The notes beneath the pieces are model-generated. The model saw only the letters and a program-made list of their open reading frames with translations, was not told the origin of the DNA and ran no database searches. From assembly GCA_963682175.1 (NCBI GenBank), contig OY821791.1:25967826-26031825 (forward strand): a stretch of DNA of 64,000 nucleotides. Reading direction: 5' to 3'. Positions within the stretch are counted from its first letter, which is position 1, and the number at the start of each line of letters is the position of its first letter. The stretch is from Triglochin maritima (lineage: Eukaryota > Streptophyta > Magnoliopsida > Alismatales > Juncaginaceae). Both the position numbers and the translations under genes were made by a program. Positions 22,447-33,575 of this stretch are shown piece after piece.

Positions 22447-23986
22447 TGATTGACATCATTTCATGCTTATATTTGTACCTTATATCCATTATCTTACACC
22501 TAAGCAATGCTACGTGACGAGTTTTATGTTTAGTTTTCAGAAATAAAGAGGTTTGAAGAGAAGAGCCATGAAAGGACCCAAAAGCAGGAAAAAGGACCTA
22601 ATTGGGAGACCTGGGGACCAAGATGCAAGGGAGAAGGACCTGATCGTAAGACAGAAGGACCTAAGAGCAAAACATGAAACTCCACACCATCATGAGGAGT
22701 ATTTTGTCAATTCGATTCGGGTCGGAGCTCCACTAAACAAGTTAGATGCATCCAAGACCAAGAAACACACCAAGGAAAGCCCACCAGAAGACCCAGACGG
22801 ATCTAGGCTTTATAGGCCGCCAATTGGCGGTCTGGATCATGCAAGATCCGCCCCAACTTCTCCTGGACTTGTATTAGTGTTCGTTTAGGCTATTTTTGGT
22901 ATTGGTTTAGTCCCACATCGGGGGATTGTCCCGGATTAGCTTTTTCCATGCTTATAAATAGAACTCTTCACCTCCCTTTGTATGTATCTCTCTCTTTGGT
23001 GGCCATCTTCCCTACTAAGAGTGAAGCCTTGAAGCAAAACTCTAGTGGAGGAAGAGCTACTTGTAATTGAGTGAGTTAATAATAGAAGTTTTCTTTTAAT
23101 GGTGTTGTTTCTCTCTTAGTTTAATTTCCTTTCATATGCATGCTTGTTTGTTTGTTTAGTTTTATGCTTCTTTAATGTTTCTTGCTTGAGTAGTATAAAT
23201 TTCATTTCAGTATTATGCTTTCCTTTGCTAATTTAGTTAGTGTAATGAGTAGTGAGTAGTTCCATCCCCATTTGGGGGGTGGAGAAATATGTGATATAAT
23301 CATGTAGTGTATTAAGTGTGTATTATTTTTATCCCTTGAGCTTTATATGATTTCCATAACCATCTAATGGGTTTTCACTCTTATCTTTGATATGCTAATG
23401 CTCTTGAATGAAGCTTAGCTTATGCTTTGATTAGTGGACCTATTTTATGGGGAATGATAAGGTTAGGATATGGATGAAGTTAATATTGGAAACACAATTT
23501 GTAGTGTATGTGCTCTTGTTGCCTTTACCTTAGCTAATGTCTTGTATGTTTTAATGATGTAGTGAAATCTTAATTCATGTGGAGGCATAGTAGGGTATAG
23601 TCTTTATACTTAAGTTCATGTAGCTTTATTCCAATTATTGCCTTGTATGTTTTAATGATGTAGTCTTATCTTAATTCATGTAGAGGCAAAGTTGGATGTA
23701 GTTTTATGATTTCATACAATACATGTTGTGATGAGCTTAATAAACACACACACACTCTTTTATGTGCACATTATTTCTCTACCCCCTTTGGGGTTTAGTT
23801 TTATAGTTTCTTCTCAATTTCATTTCAGCTTTGTAGTGTAGTTTAGTGTAACCAACCTTTCTTCCCTTTCTTTACCTCTCGCCTTTGCACAAGCCAAGTG
23901 TCGACACACCTCCCAGTGGACGACCCGTATTTGCCAGCGCTTCAACGCGGCCGTGCACTTGCGGTTAAATATAAAACGATCAATCA
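22447..23986 (+). repeat. 3' LTR of element A
   Basis: 1540 bp and almost identical to the 5' LTR, with the USE at 22910-22920 and the palindrome at 22817-22830. It ends GATCAATCA, and TCGGG follows. Confidence 0.96.
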
Positions 23987-23991
23987 TCGGG

Positions 23992-24975
23992 TTAACAGTC
24001 AGAGATTCCAAGACGATCGGATTCAATTTAGAGCCGTCCGATTACACCCAGATTAATCCTAACCATGTATTGTTCTCTAAATACCATTGTAATCCCTCCT
24101 CTTCTCTTCTTCTTGCTTCCTCCAGTAGTTTAGGTTTATTTTACTGCTTATTAGTGTAAGAGGAGAAGAAGGAGGAAACCTTCTAACCTTGTATTTCAAT
24201 CAAGTATTCTTGTTCTTTACATTGTTGTTTTCTATTTGATGCAATTTCCTTCATGTTTGTCGTTTGCCTAATCTAGTTTTCTAAATTTTCCATTATGGTT
24301 TTTTGGGTTGTTTTTATACTTTCTTTAATTTAGAGATGAGTAGGTAGTAGTCCATCCCCATTAGGGGATGGAGAAGACAGTGATGTGATTATGTGATATA
24401 TTAGGTGTGTGTGGTAATCCTAACCTTTGAACCTCACATGATTTCCATAACCATATCCTTGGATTTTCGCTCTTATTTTTGATGTGCTAATGCTCTTGAG
24501 TGATGCTTAGCACATGCTTAGATTAGTGGACCTATTTTATGGAGAATGATGAAGTGAGGATAAGGATGGAGTGGAAGAAGGAAAAATGACATGTGGAAGC
24601 ATGTTCTCTTGTTGGCATCATCTTAATTAATGTCTTGTATGTTTTAATGATTGTGTGAAATCTTATTTCATGTGAAGACAAAGTTGGATTCGGTTATGGA
24701 TTTCATGTCTTGCATGTTATGATGAACATAAATGAACACACACACGTACACATATTTTGATTTCTACGTTCTTTCTCTTCCCCCTAGGGGTTTCTTTTTA
24801 TTGTTTGTTTTCTAATTTCATACGCATTGTAGTGTAATTCAGACCTCATTTCTTTCTTCTTTTCCCACTCGAGTATTGTGGATTATGGCTCACACGCGCT
24901 CCTTGTGGACACGACCCGTACTTGCCGTGTCTTCACTGACGCCGTGCACTTGCGGTGGTATAACTGAATCCATCA
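23992..24975 (+). repeat. LTR of Athila element G, right part
   Basis: Continuation of the LTR interrupted by element A. It holds CCATCCCCATTAGGGGATGG-like and CACACACAC stretches common to Athila LTRs here. It ends GAATCCATCA at 24975, then the primer-site region. Confidence 0.83.
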
Positions 24976-24980
24976 AATTT

Positions 24981-24998
24981 CGGCGTCATTGCTAGGGA
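24981..24998 (+). promoter_or_regulatory. Decayed primer binding site of element G
   Basis: CGGCGTCATTGCTAGGGA differs from the tRNA-Asp-type site at five positions. All are transitions, as expected from methylated-cytosine decay. Confidence 0.78.
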
Positions 24999-25778
24999 AG
25001 TTTGGGGATCAGAATGTCGAGACAATCCGCCAGTAACAGATTTGAATCCGCCACTTGCGACTATGGTGAGCCATTTGGAATTTCTATTTTTATAGTAGCT
25101 TCCTTTGCCAATTTCTAGTTGTTTTCTTCCACTGTTTATGACATGCATGCTCTGCTTAAATGTTAGTAATTAATTGGGCTTGCATGACCCCTTCTTAAGA
25201 CAGCTTGGACCCTAAAACTAAAAGCAAAAGATTAGATCAATTGCTATCTAGGTCATGCATCATCTGTAGACCTTGCACGCATATTGTCTTTCTTTTGCTT
25301 TAATTCTCGTTGTCGAATGTTGGTGTGAGGTACGTGCACCTGTTCTCTCATTCATGCATGGTTAAAGCATGCATTAGTTAGTAAGGTGCATCAGGACAAG
25401 AGTGAGGTGAGTGTTTTATTGGAGGGCTTGATTGCTAGGTTAAGAATCAAACTACTCTACGGGAGGTTGTCCCATACAAGATAAGGTGGGGTATTTCATC
25501 ACCCCTTCTTTGCCCCAAAAATCACACCTAATCAAAAGTCTTAATCTAAAATCAAGTAGTCATTGGCCACTACAACTCTGGAGCATTAAGAGAGTGATTC
25601 AGTCATGACCATCATAGCCTGATCCGCGTCGCCCACTTTGTCGATAGCAGGAGAGACGAGATATATAGATCTTGTCTCACTTGATGGGCTATGTGGTCTT
25701 TGTCGTAGGGAGGTGAGGTGTGTTGAGGCCGCATAACCTCGCAGTTAGGCGTCGTCTAGCTTAACAACCCATAGTCAG
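24999..25778 (+). other. 5' leader of Athila element G, first part
   Basis: Collinear with the leader of element A (GTAAGGTGCATCRGGACAAG, GTTAGGCGTCGTCTAGC). It has two decayed ATCCGCCA palindrome arms near 25025-25065. It is cut at GTCAG by element D and resumes at 32528. Confidence 0.82.
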
Positions 25779-27182
25779 TGTTTAATCGTTTTAAATACCG
25801 CAAGTGCAAGGCCGCGTTGAAGCAGTGACAAGTACGGGTCGATCCTCAGGGAGGTGAGTAGCCTCTAGTTTTTTAGAAATCAAGTGGCAACAAAAAGGGA
25901 GAAGAATTTGTCTATGCTAATCTAGACTACACTAAACTACTAAGAAGAAAAATGCAAAGTAAAGCAACTAATGATTACTTCGAATCAAAACTAAAAGAAT
26001 GTAAAAATAAGCTGGAATCAAGAAGAGAAGGGCCCCTAGGGGTGGAGTGTGTGCACACATGTAAAAAGATGGTGAAAATGCATTCTATAGGCACAAATAT
26101 AGGTAGTGTTTCATTCATAGGAAGTGTCTAAATGTTATGGCAAAACCTATCAATCCATTCACTAACCTAGTTGATTAACATTCATATACACAAGCTGGTT
26201 ATTTCAGAACCTAAACAAGAATGGGAGGTGAATAAAGATGTGTGGCAAAACCCATCAAGTGTAGTATTCTACTCTAACACGCAAGCATATATTCACATTT
26301 ATCAACACAATCAAAATATAAAGTATTCATATCCATTCTTTAATGCATGTATGAACATCATCTCCACCCCCAAAGGGGGATGGATCTACTCACTACAAAT
26401 TATTCTAACAATTAAACTAAAGAAGAAAGGAAATATTCTAACTACTTCAGCCTACAATCAAAGAAATAAAACTAAGCTAAGCATGCATAAAGAAACAACA
26501 TAAGAACAAAACAATGGAAAAATTATTTTATTAAATGACTCACATCACTAGCAGCATTCTTCTCCACCTTGAGATTTTGCTCCAAGGCTTACTCCAAGTA
26601 GAGAGAATGCCACCAAGCAATGGGTGAATACAAAAGGAGGAGGAGTTCTATTTATAGCCATAGAAAAAGGTAATCGGGGACAATCCCCTGATGTGGGACT
26701 AATAAAACATTCCCAGAATACACATAAACACACCACCCATGTTCTGGAGAAACCGGGTCGGATTCGGACACAAATGGACCACTAATTGGCGGTCTTGGAC
26801 CGACAATTGGCGGTCACTTTTTCCTGGATCTGATCTATATTTGGATTTGTTCCTTACTTCTTCAATCCTTCAGATGGGATGCACTCTGATCGGTTATAGG
26901 AGGGTCGACCCAAATCTAATTACCAAAATACTCCTCATGATGATCTGGAGTTTCTTCATTTGCTCATTGGTCCTTTGGGGTTACATTCGGGTCCTTCTCC
27001 CTTGCATCTTAGTCCCCAAGTCTCACAACTCAGTCCTTTTTCTTGCTTTAGGTCCTTTTATGCTTCTTCTCCTCAATCTTGTTTATTCCTGAAACTCAAA
27101 CATAAAAATCATTACGTAGCATTGTTTAGGTTCAAGATAATGGATATAAGACACAAATGAATGCATGAAATGATGTCAATCA
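25779..27182 (-). repeat. 3' LTR of element D
   Basis: 1404 bp, minus-strand ends TGATTGACATC...AAACA. TATAAATAG lies at 26648-26656 and the USE at 26689-26699, with one change from the consensus. A palindrome pair lies near 26764-26810. Confidence 0.92.
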
Positions 27183-28065
27183 AATACCCCGACACCTAAT
27201 TTTTGCTAGTCCCGAGCAAAACAAAGAAAGAGAAAAATGAAAGAAAGGAAAACACATACGAAAAGCATGGAAATCCTAACTCACTTTCGTAGGAATCACG
27301 GTTGCACTTAGCATGTGCAAAAAGCCATTAAACGTCCTTGTCGCGAAGGAGGAGTGTTGTCTCCTGAGGATTTTCAGCGGATACACTCACAAAATCCGAA
27401 TAAAGATGCATTATTTAATCTAGAAACTCGACTCGATGGACTCATTTTTATCGATCATTGGACGCGGTAATCCTATGGGCCGACTCTATATATGTAATCA
27501 GTCTACACACCTAACCTAATGAATCATTCGTGAAAGTTAATTAAGGACTTAAGTGAAAGACATTGGCAACTTTAACTTCTGAAAGTGATACATTGTGTAA
27601 AGTCCACTAAGGTTCTTATTTCACTTCTTTTTTCTTTTTCTTTTCTTTGGAGCATTATATTGGTTGGTGTTTGATTCTCCCACGGTCGGGTTTCGTGCAT
27701 CATTACCTGTAAGGACTTACACTATCACATACACCTTCCCCCAAATCTCCACATAGGGCGATCCCTACCACCCGTGTAACGGGAGTTCGGTCGCTGCATC
27801 CTAAGTCAGATGACTCGAGAGCACCAGGCACTAAGTTCCCTCAGACCTAATTTGACGAGTGATAGGAGCAGTGCGAGAAGAGAGAACACCACTTATTCAT
27901 TTATCTACATGGGAACCAAAACCCCTACACTTACAGTTTCACAAAAAGAGTTTAAAGGCCATTGACTACGACAAACTTCCATATACTAACAGACACGAAT
28001 TATTTGACTCACTAGGTTCAGGGTGGACTTCTTTATTTGTTTGAGTACTGAAACCCTATGATTAC
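27183..28065 (-). other. Post-coding noncoding region of element D, internally deleted
   Basis: Read on the minus strand it matches the last part of the Athila post-pol region. It includes the hairpin at 27301-27321, with the last base pair lost, and the polypurine-like AGGTGTCGGGGTATT next to the LTR at 27183. Compared with E it lacks the tail-coding part and several hundred bp of post-coding sequence. The join is near 28065-28070. Confidence 0.8.
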
Positions 28066-29574
28066 TCACCCACAAACATTCTCAACGGGTTGCATTGGTG
28101 TTAGGGGTGTTCGTTGATTTTGCGGTGCTTTCTCTAATTGGCAGATGCGATTGAGATTTAAAGGTTGGTCCATGAGCTCATGTTGCCTACCAGAGTAGAA
28201 CACATGAAACTCGGCACTCATATTACAGAATGAGAGCTTCATGAGACCATTTCTACAATTAATTAAGGTATTGTAGGTTGCCAGAAATGGTCTACCCAAA
28301 ATCAATGGTCTTTGAGAGTGGGTGTTTGCAACAAGATTGGTATCGAGGATGACAAAATCGACTGTAAATATAAAATCTCCAACTTTGATAAGCATATCCT
28401 CAGTAATCCCTTTTGGAATACGAATGGAACTATCCGCCAATTGGAGGGTGATCTTAGTTTGTTTCAATTCTCCCAAGTTCAACTGTTGATAAACAGAAAA
28501 TGGGAGGAGGTTGACCGGCGATCCTAAATCAAGCAATACATTACTCATGCTAGTGTCCCCTATCATACACTGAATAGTAGGACACTCGGGGTACTTGTAT
28601 TTTGTGTAGGTGGGATTGGACAAAAGTGAGCTTACATTTGCAGCCAAGAATGCTTTCTTAGGAACATTGGTCATCCTCTTGGTTGTGCAGAGATCTTTTA
28701 ACACTTTGGCATATTGAGGTATTTGTTGGATGACATCCAACAAGGGGATGTTAACCTTCACTTGCTTAAACACCTCTAATATCTTGTCCATTTTGTCACT
28801 CTTCTTTTTGGTTAACCTACTAGGATAGGGAGCTTTTGGCAGGTAGGTTTTCTTTGGTGCCTGAGAAGGAGACGTTGGTGTATTACCCTCAACCTCTTCT
28901 TCACCACCATTCCCACCGAGGGGCTGCATAGATGGTGGTGGGTGTGGCAAGGAAATGTGATTGTCAACCTGCTTTCCATTCCTTAAGGTTACAATGGAAT
29001 TGACATGGTGAACAGGTTCCTCCACATGGTTCACTTGCCGCCCCCGAGGTACCGCATTCTCATTTTGCATGTGTTCTTGCTGGTACATGCGGGGGTTAGC
29101 CTCAGGCTGGCTAGGCAGAGTCCCTCTCTCTCTTTCATGTCCAGGCTGAGCCAATTGTCCCATCTGAAGCTCTAGAGATTTGATGGTCTGCTGATTTGAA
29201 GTGAGAACTTGACTTGTGGTCGACATAAAAAAATTCATTGAGTTTTCAAGTCCACGAGTCAATGTCTCAAGCGAATTGAATCGGGCTTTCATATTATTGA
29301 AATTTGGGAAACCCGATTGATTGGTGATTTGAGCTTGGGGTGACTGATAAGATTGTGCATGCATGGGAGGTTGGTGTTGTTGGTTAGGTGGTCGAGAGGA
29401 GTTTGAAGGACCACCCGGGGCATTATTTTGGTTCCATGAAAAACTAGGGTAGTTCCTCCATCTGGGATTATAAGATGATGAGTATGGGTCATTCCTAGCC
29501 CTATCATAGATACCATTGACATGTTCCATCTCAGGAGGAATTGACGCACACTCGCTTCCTACTTGACCTATCAT
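28066..29574 (-). pseudogene. gag C-terminus plus protease of element D
   Basis: An open frame of about 500 codons on the minus strand. It starts in the zinc-knuckle region, which has lost a Cys and the His (CHSYGMIGQVGSEC instead of CHSCGRIGHVESEC in E). It continues through NDPYSSSYNPRWRNYPSFSW and a proline/glutamine-rich linker to a protease with LDLGSPVNLLPFSVYQQLNL and [20 protein letters not shown]. It ends shortly after the protease at VENVCG, where a deletion joins it to post-pol sequence. Gag's N-terminal half is missing, replaced by the inverted LTR piece. A long open frame with changed catalytic surroundings (DLGSP in place of DLGAS) suggests loss of function without many stops. 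Confidence 0.85.
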
Positions 29575-29601
29575 ACCATATGAATGACAGGGGACTGGAT
29601 C

Positions 29602-30726
29602 GGGGGTATTTGCTTAGTCCCACATCGGGGGATTGTCCCGGATTACCTTTTTCTATGGCTATAAATAGACCCCCCTCCTCTCATGTACTCCATCTCTCTT
29701 TGTGGCCATCTTCCCAATTAAGAGTGAAGCCTTGAAGCAAAACTCTAGTGGAGGAAGGGCTACTTGTAATTGAGTGAGTTAATAATAGATGTTTTCCTTT
29801 AATTGTGTTGTTTCTCTCTTAGTTTAATTTCTTTTCATATGTATGCTTGCTTGTTTTGTTTTATGTCATTTTAGCTTCTTTAATATTTCTTGCTTGATTA
29901 GTGTAGTTTCATTTCAGTGCAATGCTTCATTTTGTTAATGTAGTTAGTGTAATGAGTAGTGAGTAGTTCCATCCCCATTTGGGGGGTGGAAAAATATGTG
30001 ATATGATAATGTCGTGTATTAGGTGTTTGTTATCTTAATCTGTTGAGCCTTATATGATTTCTATAACCATCTAATGGGATTTCACTCTTATCTTTGATAG
30101 GCTAATCCTCTTGAATGAAGCTTAGCTTATGCTTAGATTAGTGAACCTATTTTATGGGGAATGATAAGGTGAGGATATGGATGGAATTAATATTGGAAAC
30201 ACAATTTGTAGTGTATGTACTCTTGTTGCCTTTACCTTGGTTAATCTCTTGTATGTTTTAATGATATGTGTTATCTTAATTCATGTGGAGGCATAGTAGG
30301 GTCTAGTCTTTATACATGAGTTCATTTAGCTTCATTCCAATTATTATCTTGTATGCTTTAATGATATGAACTTATCTTAATTCATGTGGAGGCAAAGTTG
30401 GATTTAGTTTTATGATTTCATGCACTACATGTTGTGATGAGCATAATCGAACACACACACACACACACACATCTTTTATATTCACATTATTTCTCTACCC
30501 CTTTGGGGTTTAGTTTTATTGCTTATCTTTCATTTCCTTTTGCGTTCTAGTGTAGTTTAGTGTAATCAATCTTTCTCCCCTTTCTTTCCCACTCGCATTC
30601 GCACAAATCAAAAGTCGACACACGTCCCTGTGGATCGACCCGTATTTGTCACCGCTTCAACGCGGCCGTGCACTTGTAGTTTAATATAAAACGAATCAAT
30701 CAAGTTTTTGGCGCCGTTACCGGGGA
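29602..30726 (+). repeat. Plus-strand LTR and primer-site fragment inverted inside element D
   Basis: It starts in U3 just before the USE (29617-29627), with TATAAATAG at 29660. It runs through R/U5 to AATCAATCA at 30702, followed by primer site TGGCGCCGTTACCGGGGA at 30709-30726. It resembles the LTR of A more than D's own LTRs. On both sides the sequence switches to minus-strand D sequence (gag left, leader right). Confidence 0.88.
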
Positions 30727-31529
30727 CCACAAAGCCCAGGAAATGAGTCAAGATCCAGAGATGTCTCTCCTACTATCGACAGAGTCGGCAAGGCCGATAA
30801 AGCCATGACGGTCGGGACCGGATCACTCTCCTAATGCGCCTGAAATCCTTAGGACCAATGTCTACTTGATTTTAATATTAGGCTCTTAATTAGTGTGGCT
30901 TTTGGGGCGAAGTAAAGGGTGATGAAATCCTCCACCTTATCTTATATGGGACAACCCCTCCTTAGTAGTGTTTTGGAGACTTAATCTAGCAATCAACTCT
31001 CCAAACAAACGCTCAACTCACACTTGTTGCAATGCAATTCCTACTAACTAATGCATGTTCATACGAAATGCATGAATGAGAGTAGGAAATGTGTACCTCG
31101 TGCCAGCACTCAGCAACTGAAAGTAAAGCTAAAAGAAAAGACAATCTACGTGCCCAAGTCGAGTACATGATGCATGACCTAAACAAGAAAGATGCCTAAT
31201 CTTTTGCTTTGGGTTTTAAGGTCCAAGTTGCTTAAAGGGAGATTGATTATTGATCTGGGAGAAAACTAAAAGTCAGAACATGCCAAATTGATCCCTAGAT
31301 TTCTACTTCAGTTATAGCAACACTCCACAGAAATAAAGAAGTGAAAGGAGATTACCAGACCGCCAGTTGGCGGTCTCACGCCGCTGATTAACGGTCTTGG
31401 AGTCTCAGATCGCCTTCAAACATCACCAGATGCTTCCCCTTCCCAATGTGAGTGTCTTGAAACAACGAAAACTACAAAACACAAATTAAATCCACTCAAA
31501 TCATCCAAACCAGAGTTTAGACTGGCAAC
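30727..31529 (-). other. 5' leader of element D
   Basis: Minus-strand leader, collinear with E and A leaders. The palindrome pair near 31360-31410 (CCGCCAGTTGGCGG and a decayed partner) lies close to the primer site. Confidence 0.82.
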
Positions 31530-31547
31530 TCCCCGGCAACGGTGCCA
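31530..31547 (-). promoter_or_regulatory. Primer binding site of element D
   Basis: Reads TGGCACCGTTGCCGGGGA on the minus strand, the tRNA-Asp-type site with the same G-to-A change as in A. Confidence 0.87.
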
Positions 31548-31553
31548 AAAACT

Positions 31554-32522
31554 TGTTTAATAGTTTTAAATACCGCAAGTGCAAGGCCGCGTTGAAGCAG
31601 TGGCAAGTACAGGTCGATCCTCAGGGAGGTGAGTAGCCTCTGGTTTTTCAGAAATCAAGTGGCAACAAAAAGGGAGAAGACTTTGTCTATGCTACTCTAC
31701 ACTACACTAAACTACTAAGAAGAAAAATGCAAAGTAAAGCAACTAACGATTACTTCGAACAAAAACTAAAAGAATGTAAAACTAAGCTGGAATCAAGAAG
31801 AGAAATACCCCAAGGGGTGGAGTGTGTGCACACATTTAAAAAGATGGTGAAAATGCATTCTATAGGCACGATATAGGTAGTGTTTTCATGCATAGGAAGT
31901 GTCTAAAGGTTATGGCAAAACCTATCAATCCATTCACTAACCTAGTTGATTAACATTCATATACACAAGCTGGGTTATTTCAGAACCTAAACAAGCATGG
32001 GAGGTGTCTAAGATGTGTGGCAAAACCCATCAAGTGTAGTATTCTACTCTAACACGCAAGCATACATTCACATTTATCAAAACAATCAAAATATAAAGCA
32101 TTCATGTCCATTCTTTAATGCAAGTATGAACATCATCTCCACCCCTAATTGGTGGTCACTTTTTCCTGGATCCGACTCATTTTCGGATATGTTTTTTATT
32201 TCTTCAATTCTGCATATGGGGTTCACTCGGATCGGTTATAGGAGGGTCGGCCCGAATCTAATTGCCAAACTACTCATGATGGTGTGGAGTTTCTTCATTT
32301 GCTCATTGGTCCTTTGGGGTTACATTCGGATCCTTCTCCCTTGCATCTTAGTCCCCAAGTCTCACAACTTAGTCATTTTTCTTCCTTTTAGGTCCTTTTA
32401 TGCTTCTTCTCATCAATCCTGTTTATTCCTGAAACTCAAACATAAAACTCGTTACGTAGCATTGTTTAGGTTCAAGATAATGGATATCAGACACAAATGA
32501 ATGCATGAAATAATGTCAATCA
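31554..32522 (-). repeat. 5' LTR of element D, promoter deleted
   Basis: 969 bp against 1404 bp in the 3' LTR. The break is near 32145, where CCACCCC is joined to AATTGGTGGTC. The missing part holds TATA, USE and one palindrome. Both LTRs are normally copied from one template, so the loss came after insertion. Confidence 0.88.
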
Positions 32523-32527
32523 GTCAG

Positions 32528-33535
32528 CCTAAGCTTGTTAAGCTTGTTTGAGTCGTGTTTTCTTTATTAGGCTTCTACCATCACCTACTACACACGCTAG
32601 ATCTAGGGATTCTTCCCTTCTCATCTAAGTCTCCTCCTCCTATACATTCTTTGATTTCTCTCCTCCTCTAAGTACATCTTCTATCGTGTGTAGTATTTTT
32701 ATTCGAGTTTATTAGAGGTGCATTTTCTTCTGAGATGGATGGCCTAGGTGATTGCCGATCTCCACCTCGAGTTCCTTTGAAGCACGAGGCTGAGTCATCT
32801 TTTGGAGGTGGGGGAGATCGGGTTCCATAAATGGATTACCTTGGTCCCCTATCTCCACCACGTAGACCTCATTTTCTTCCTCCTCCAACTCGGGAGAAGA
32901 GGGATTCGGTCAGGATCGAGTTCTAGGTGCACCACCACCTTTAGATCAATGGGATAGATCAATAACTCTTTGGGAGCGGACCTATACGGTTCAGGCCCCA
33001 CAAACTTCTTGCATAGTTCTTCCGCCTGCTCGCGGGAATAACTATGAATTAAAACCTCAATATGTGAGCATGCTTCCTACATTCACTGCCAATAAGGAGG
33101 ATCTGTATATCTTTATATGTGAATTTGAGGAGGAGTGCTCCATGTTCAAGCTGCAACAGCTTGATGAGGATTTCGTCCGATTGAGGATGATTTCTTTCAC
33201 GGTTAAGGATAACATGAAGAAATGGATGACCGTTTTTTCTGAAGAGATTCTTCCCCAAAGGAAGACTCAACAAATACGACACCAGATACATCAAATTTAT
33301 CAGACCGAGACCGAATCGTTTCATGCTTTCTTTGAGTTTCAAAGACCTTCTTCTGCAGTGTCGTCATCATTGACTTGAGTTATGGCTGTTGTGCCAGATT
33401 GTTTATAAGGGCCTCAATTATAACACCTGTACAATGTTGGAGTCGATGTGTCAAGGTGACTTCCAAATGAAACTCATTCATGAGGCATGGGACACTTTTG
33501 AATTAATGGTTGAACGTACCCATGAGCCCAAACCA
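32528..33535 (+). pseudogene. Athila element G: end of leader and gag N-terminal part
   Basis: The leader resumes after element D, and gag begins at an ATG near 32733 matching MEDLGDR of A. Blocks seen are [33 protein letters not shown] and [20 protein letters not shown]. An early TAA (TAC in A) lies near 32830, and a deletion removes part of the gag core near 33230. It ends near 33530 against the F block, and gag resumes downstream at about 50557. Confidence 0.85.
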
Positions 33536-33551
33536 GAGTGGACAGAGCACC

Positions 33552-33569
33552 TCCCCGGTAGTGGTGCCA
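33552..33569 (-). promoter_or_regulatory. Primer binding site left of the F 3' LTR
   Basis: Minus-strand TGGCACCACTACCGGGGA, a tRNA-Asp-type site with several changes. It lies on the side of the LTR where flanking host DNA would be expected for a simple insertion. Confidence 0.78.
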
Positions 33570-33575
33570 AAAACA

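Larger units (their letters stand above)
12757..23986 (+). mobile_element. Athila-type LTR retrotransposon A, nearly complete, TSD TCGGG
   Basis: It has two LTRs (12757-14301 and 22447-23986) starting TGATTGACATC and ending GATCAATCA, a primer site at 14308-14325, a leader, gag, protease-RT-RNase H-integrase, a post-pol region and a polypurine tract. TCGGG flanks both ends (12752-12756 and 23987-23991). The LTRs differ by about seven substitutions and one 5-bp indel by eye, near 0.5%, so the insertion is young. Pol keeps all catalytic residues. The gag is broken near 16120-16145, so the copy probably cannot move on its own. Confidence 0.96.
25779..32522 (-). mobile_element. Athila-type element D, minus strand, gag-protease only, TSD GTCAG
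   Basis: 3' LTR 25779-27182, post-pol remnant, gag-protease frame 28066-29574, an inverted foreign LTR piece 29602-30726, leader 30727-31529, primer site 31530-31547 and 5' LTR 31554-32522. GTCAG flanks the element (25774-25778 and 32523-32527). RT, RNase H and integrase are absent. The LTRs differ by roughly 4% over the shared part by eye, and the 5' LTR lacks about 435 bp including the promoter. Confidence 0.93.
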
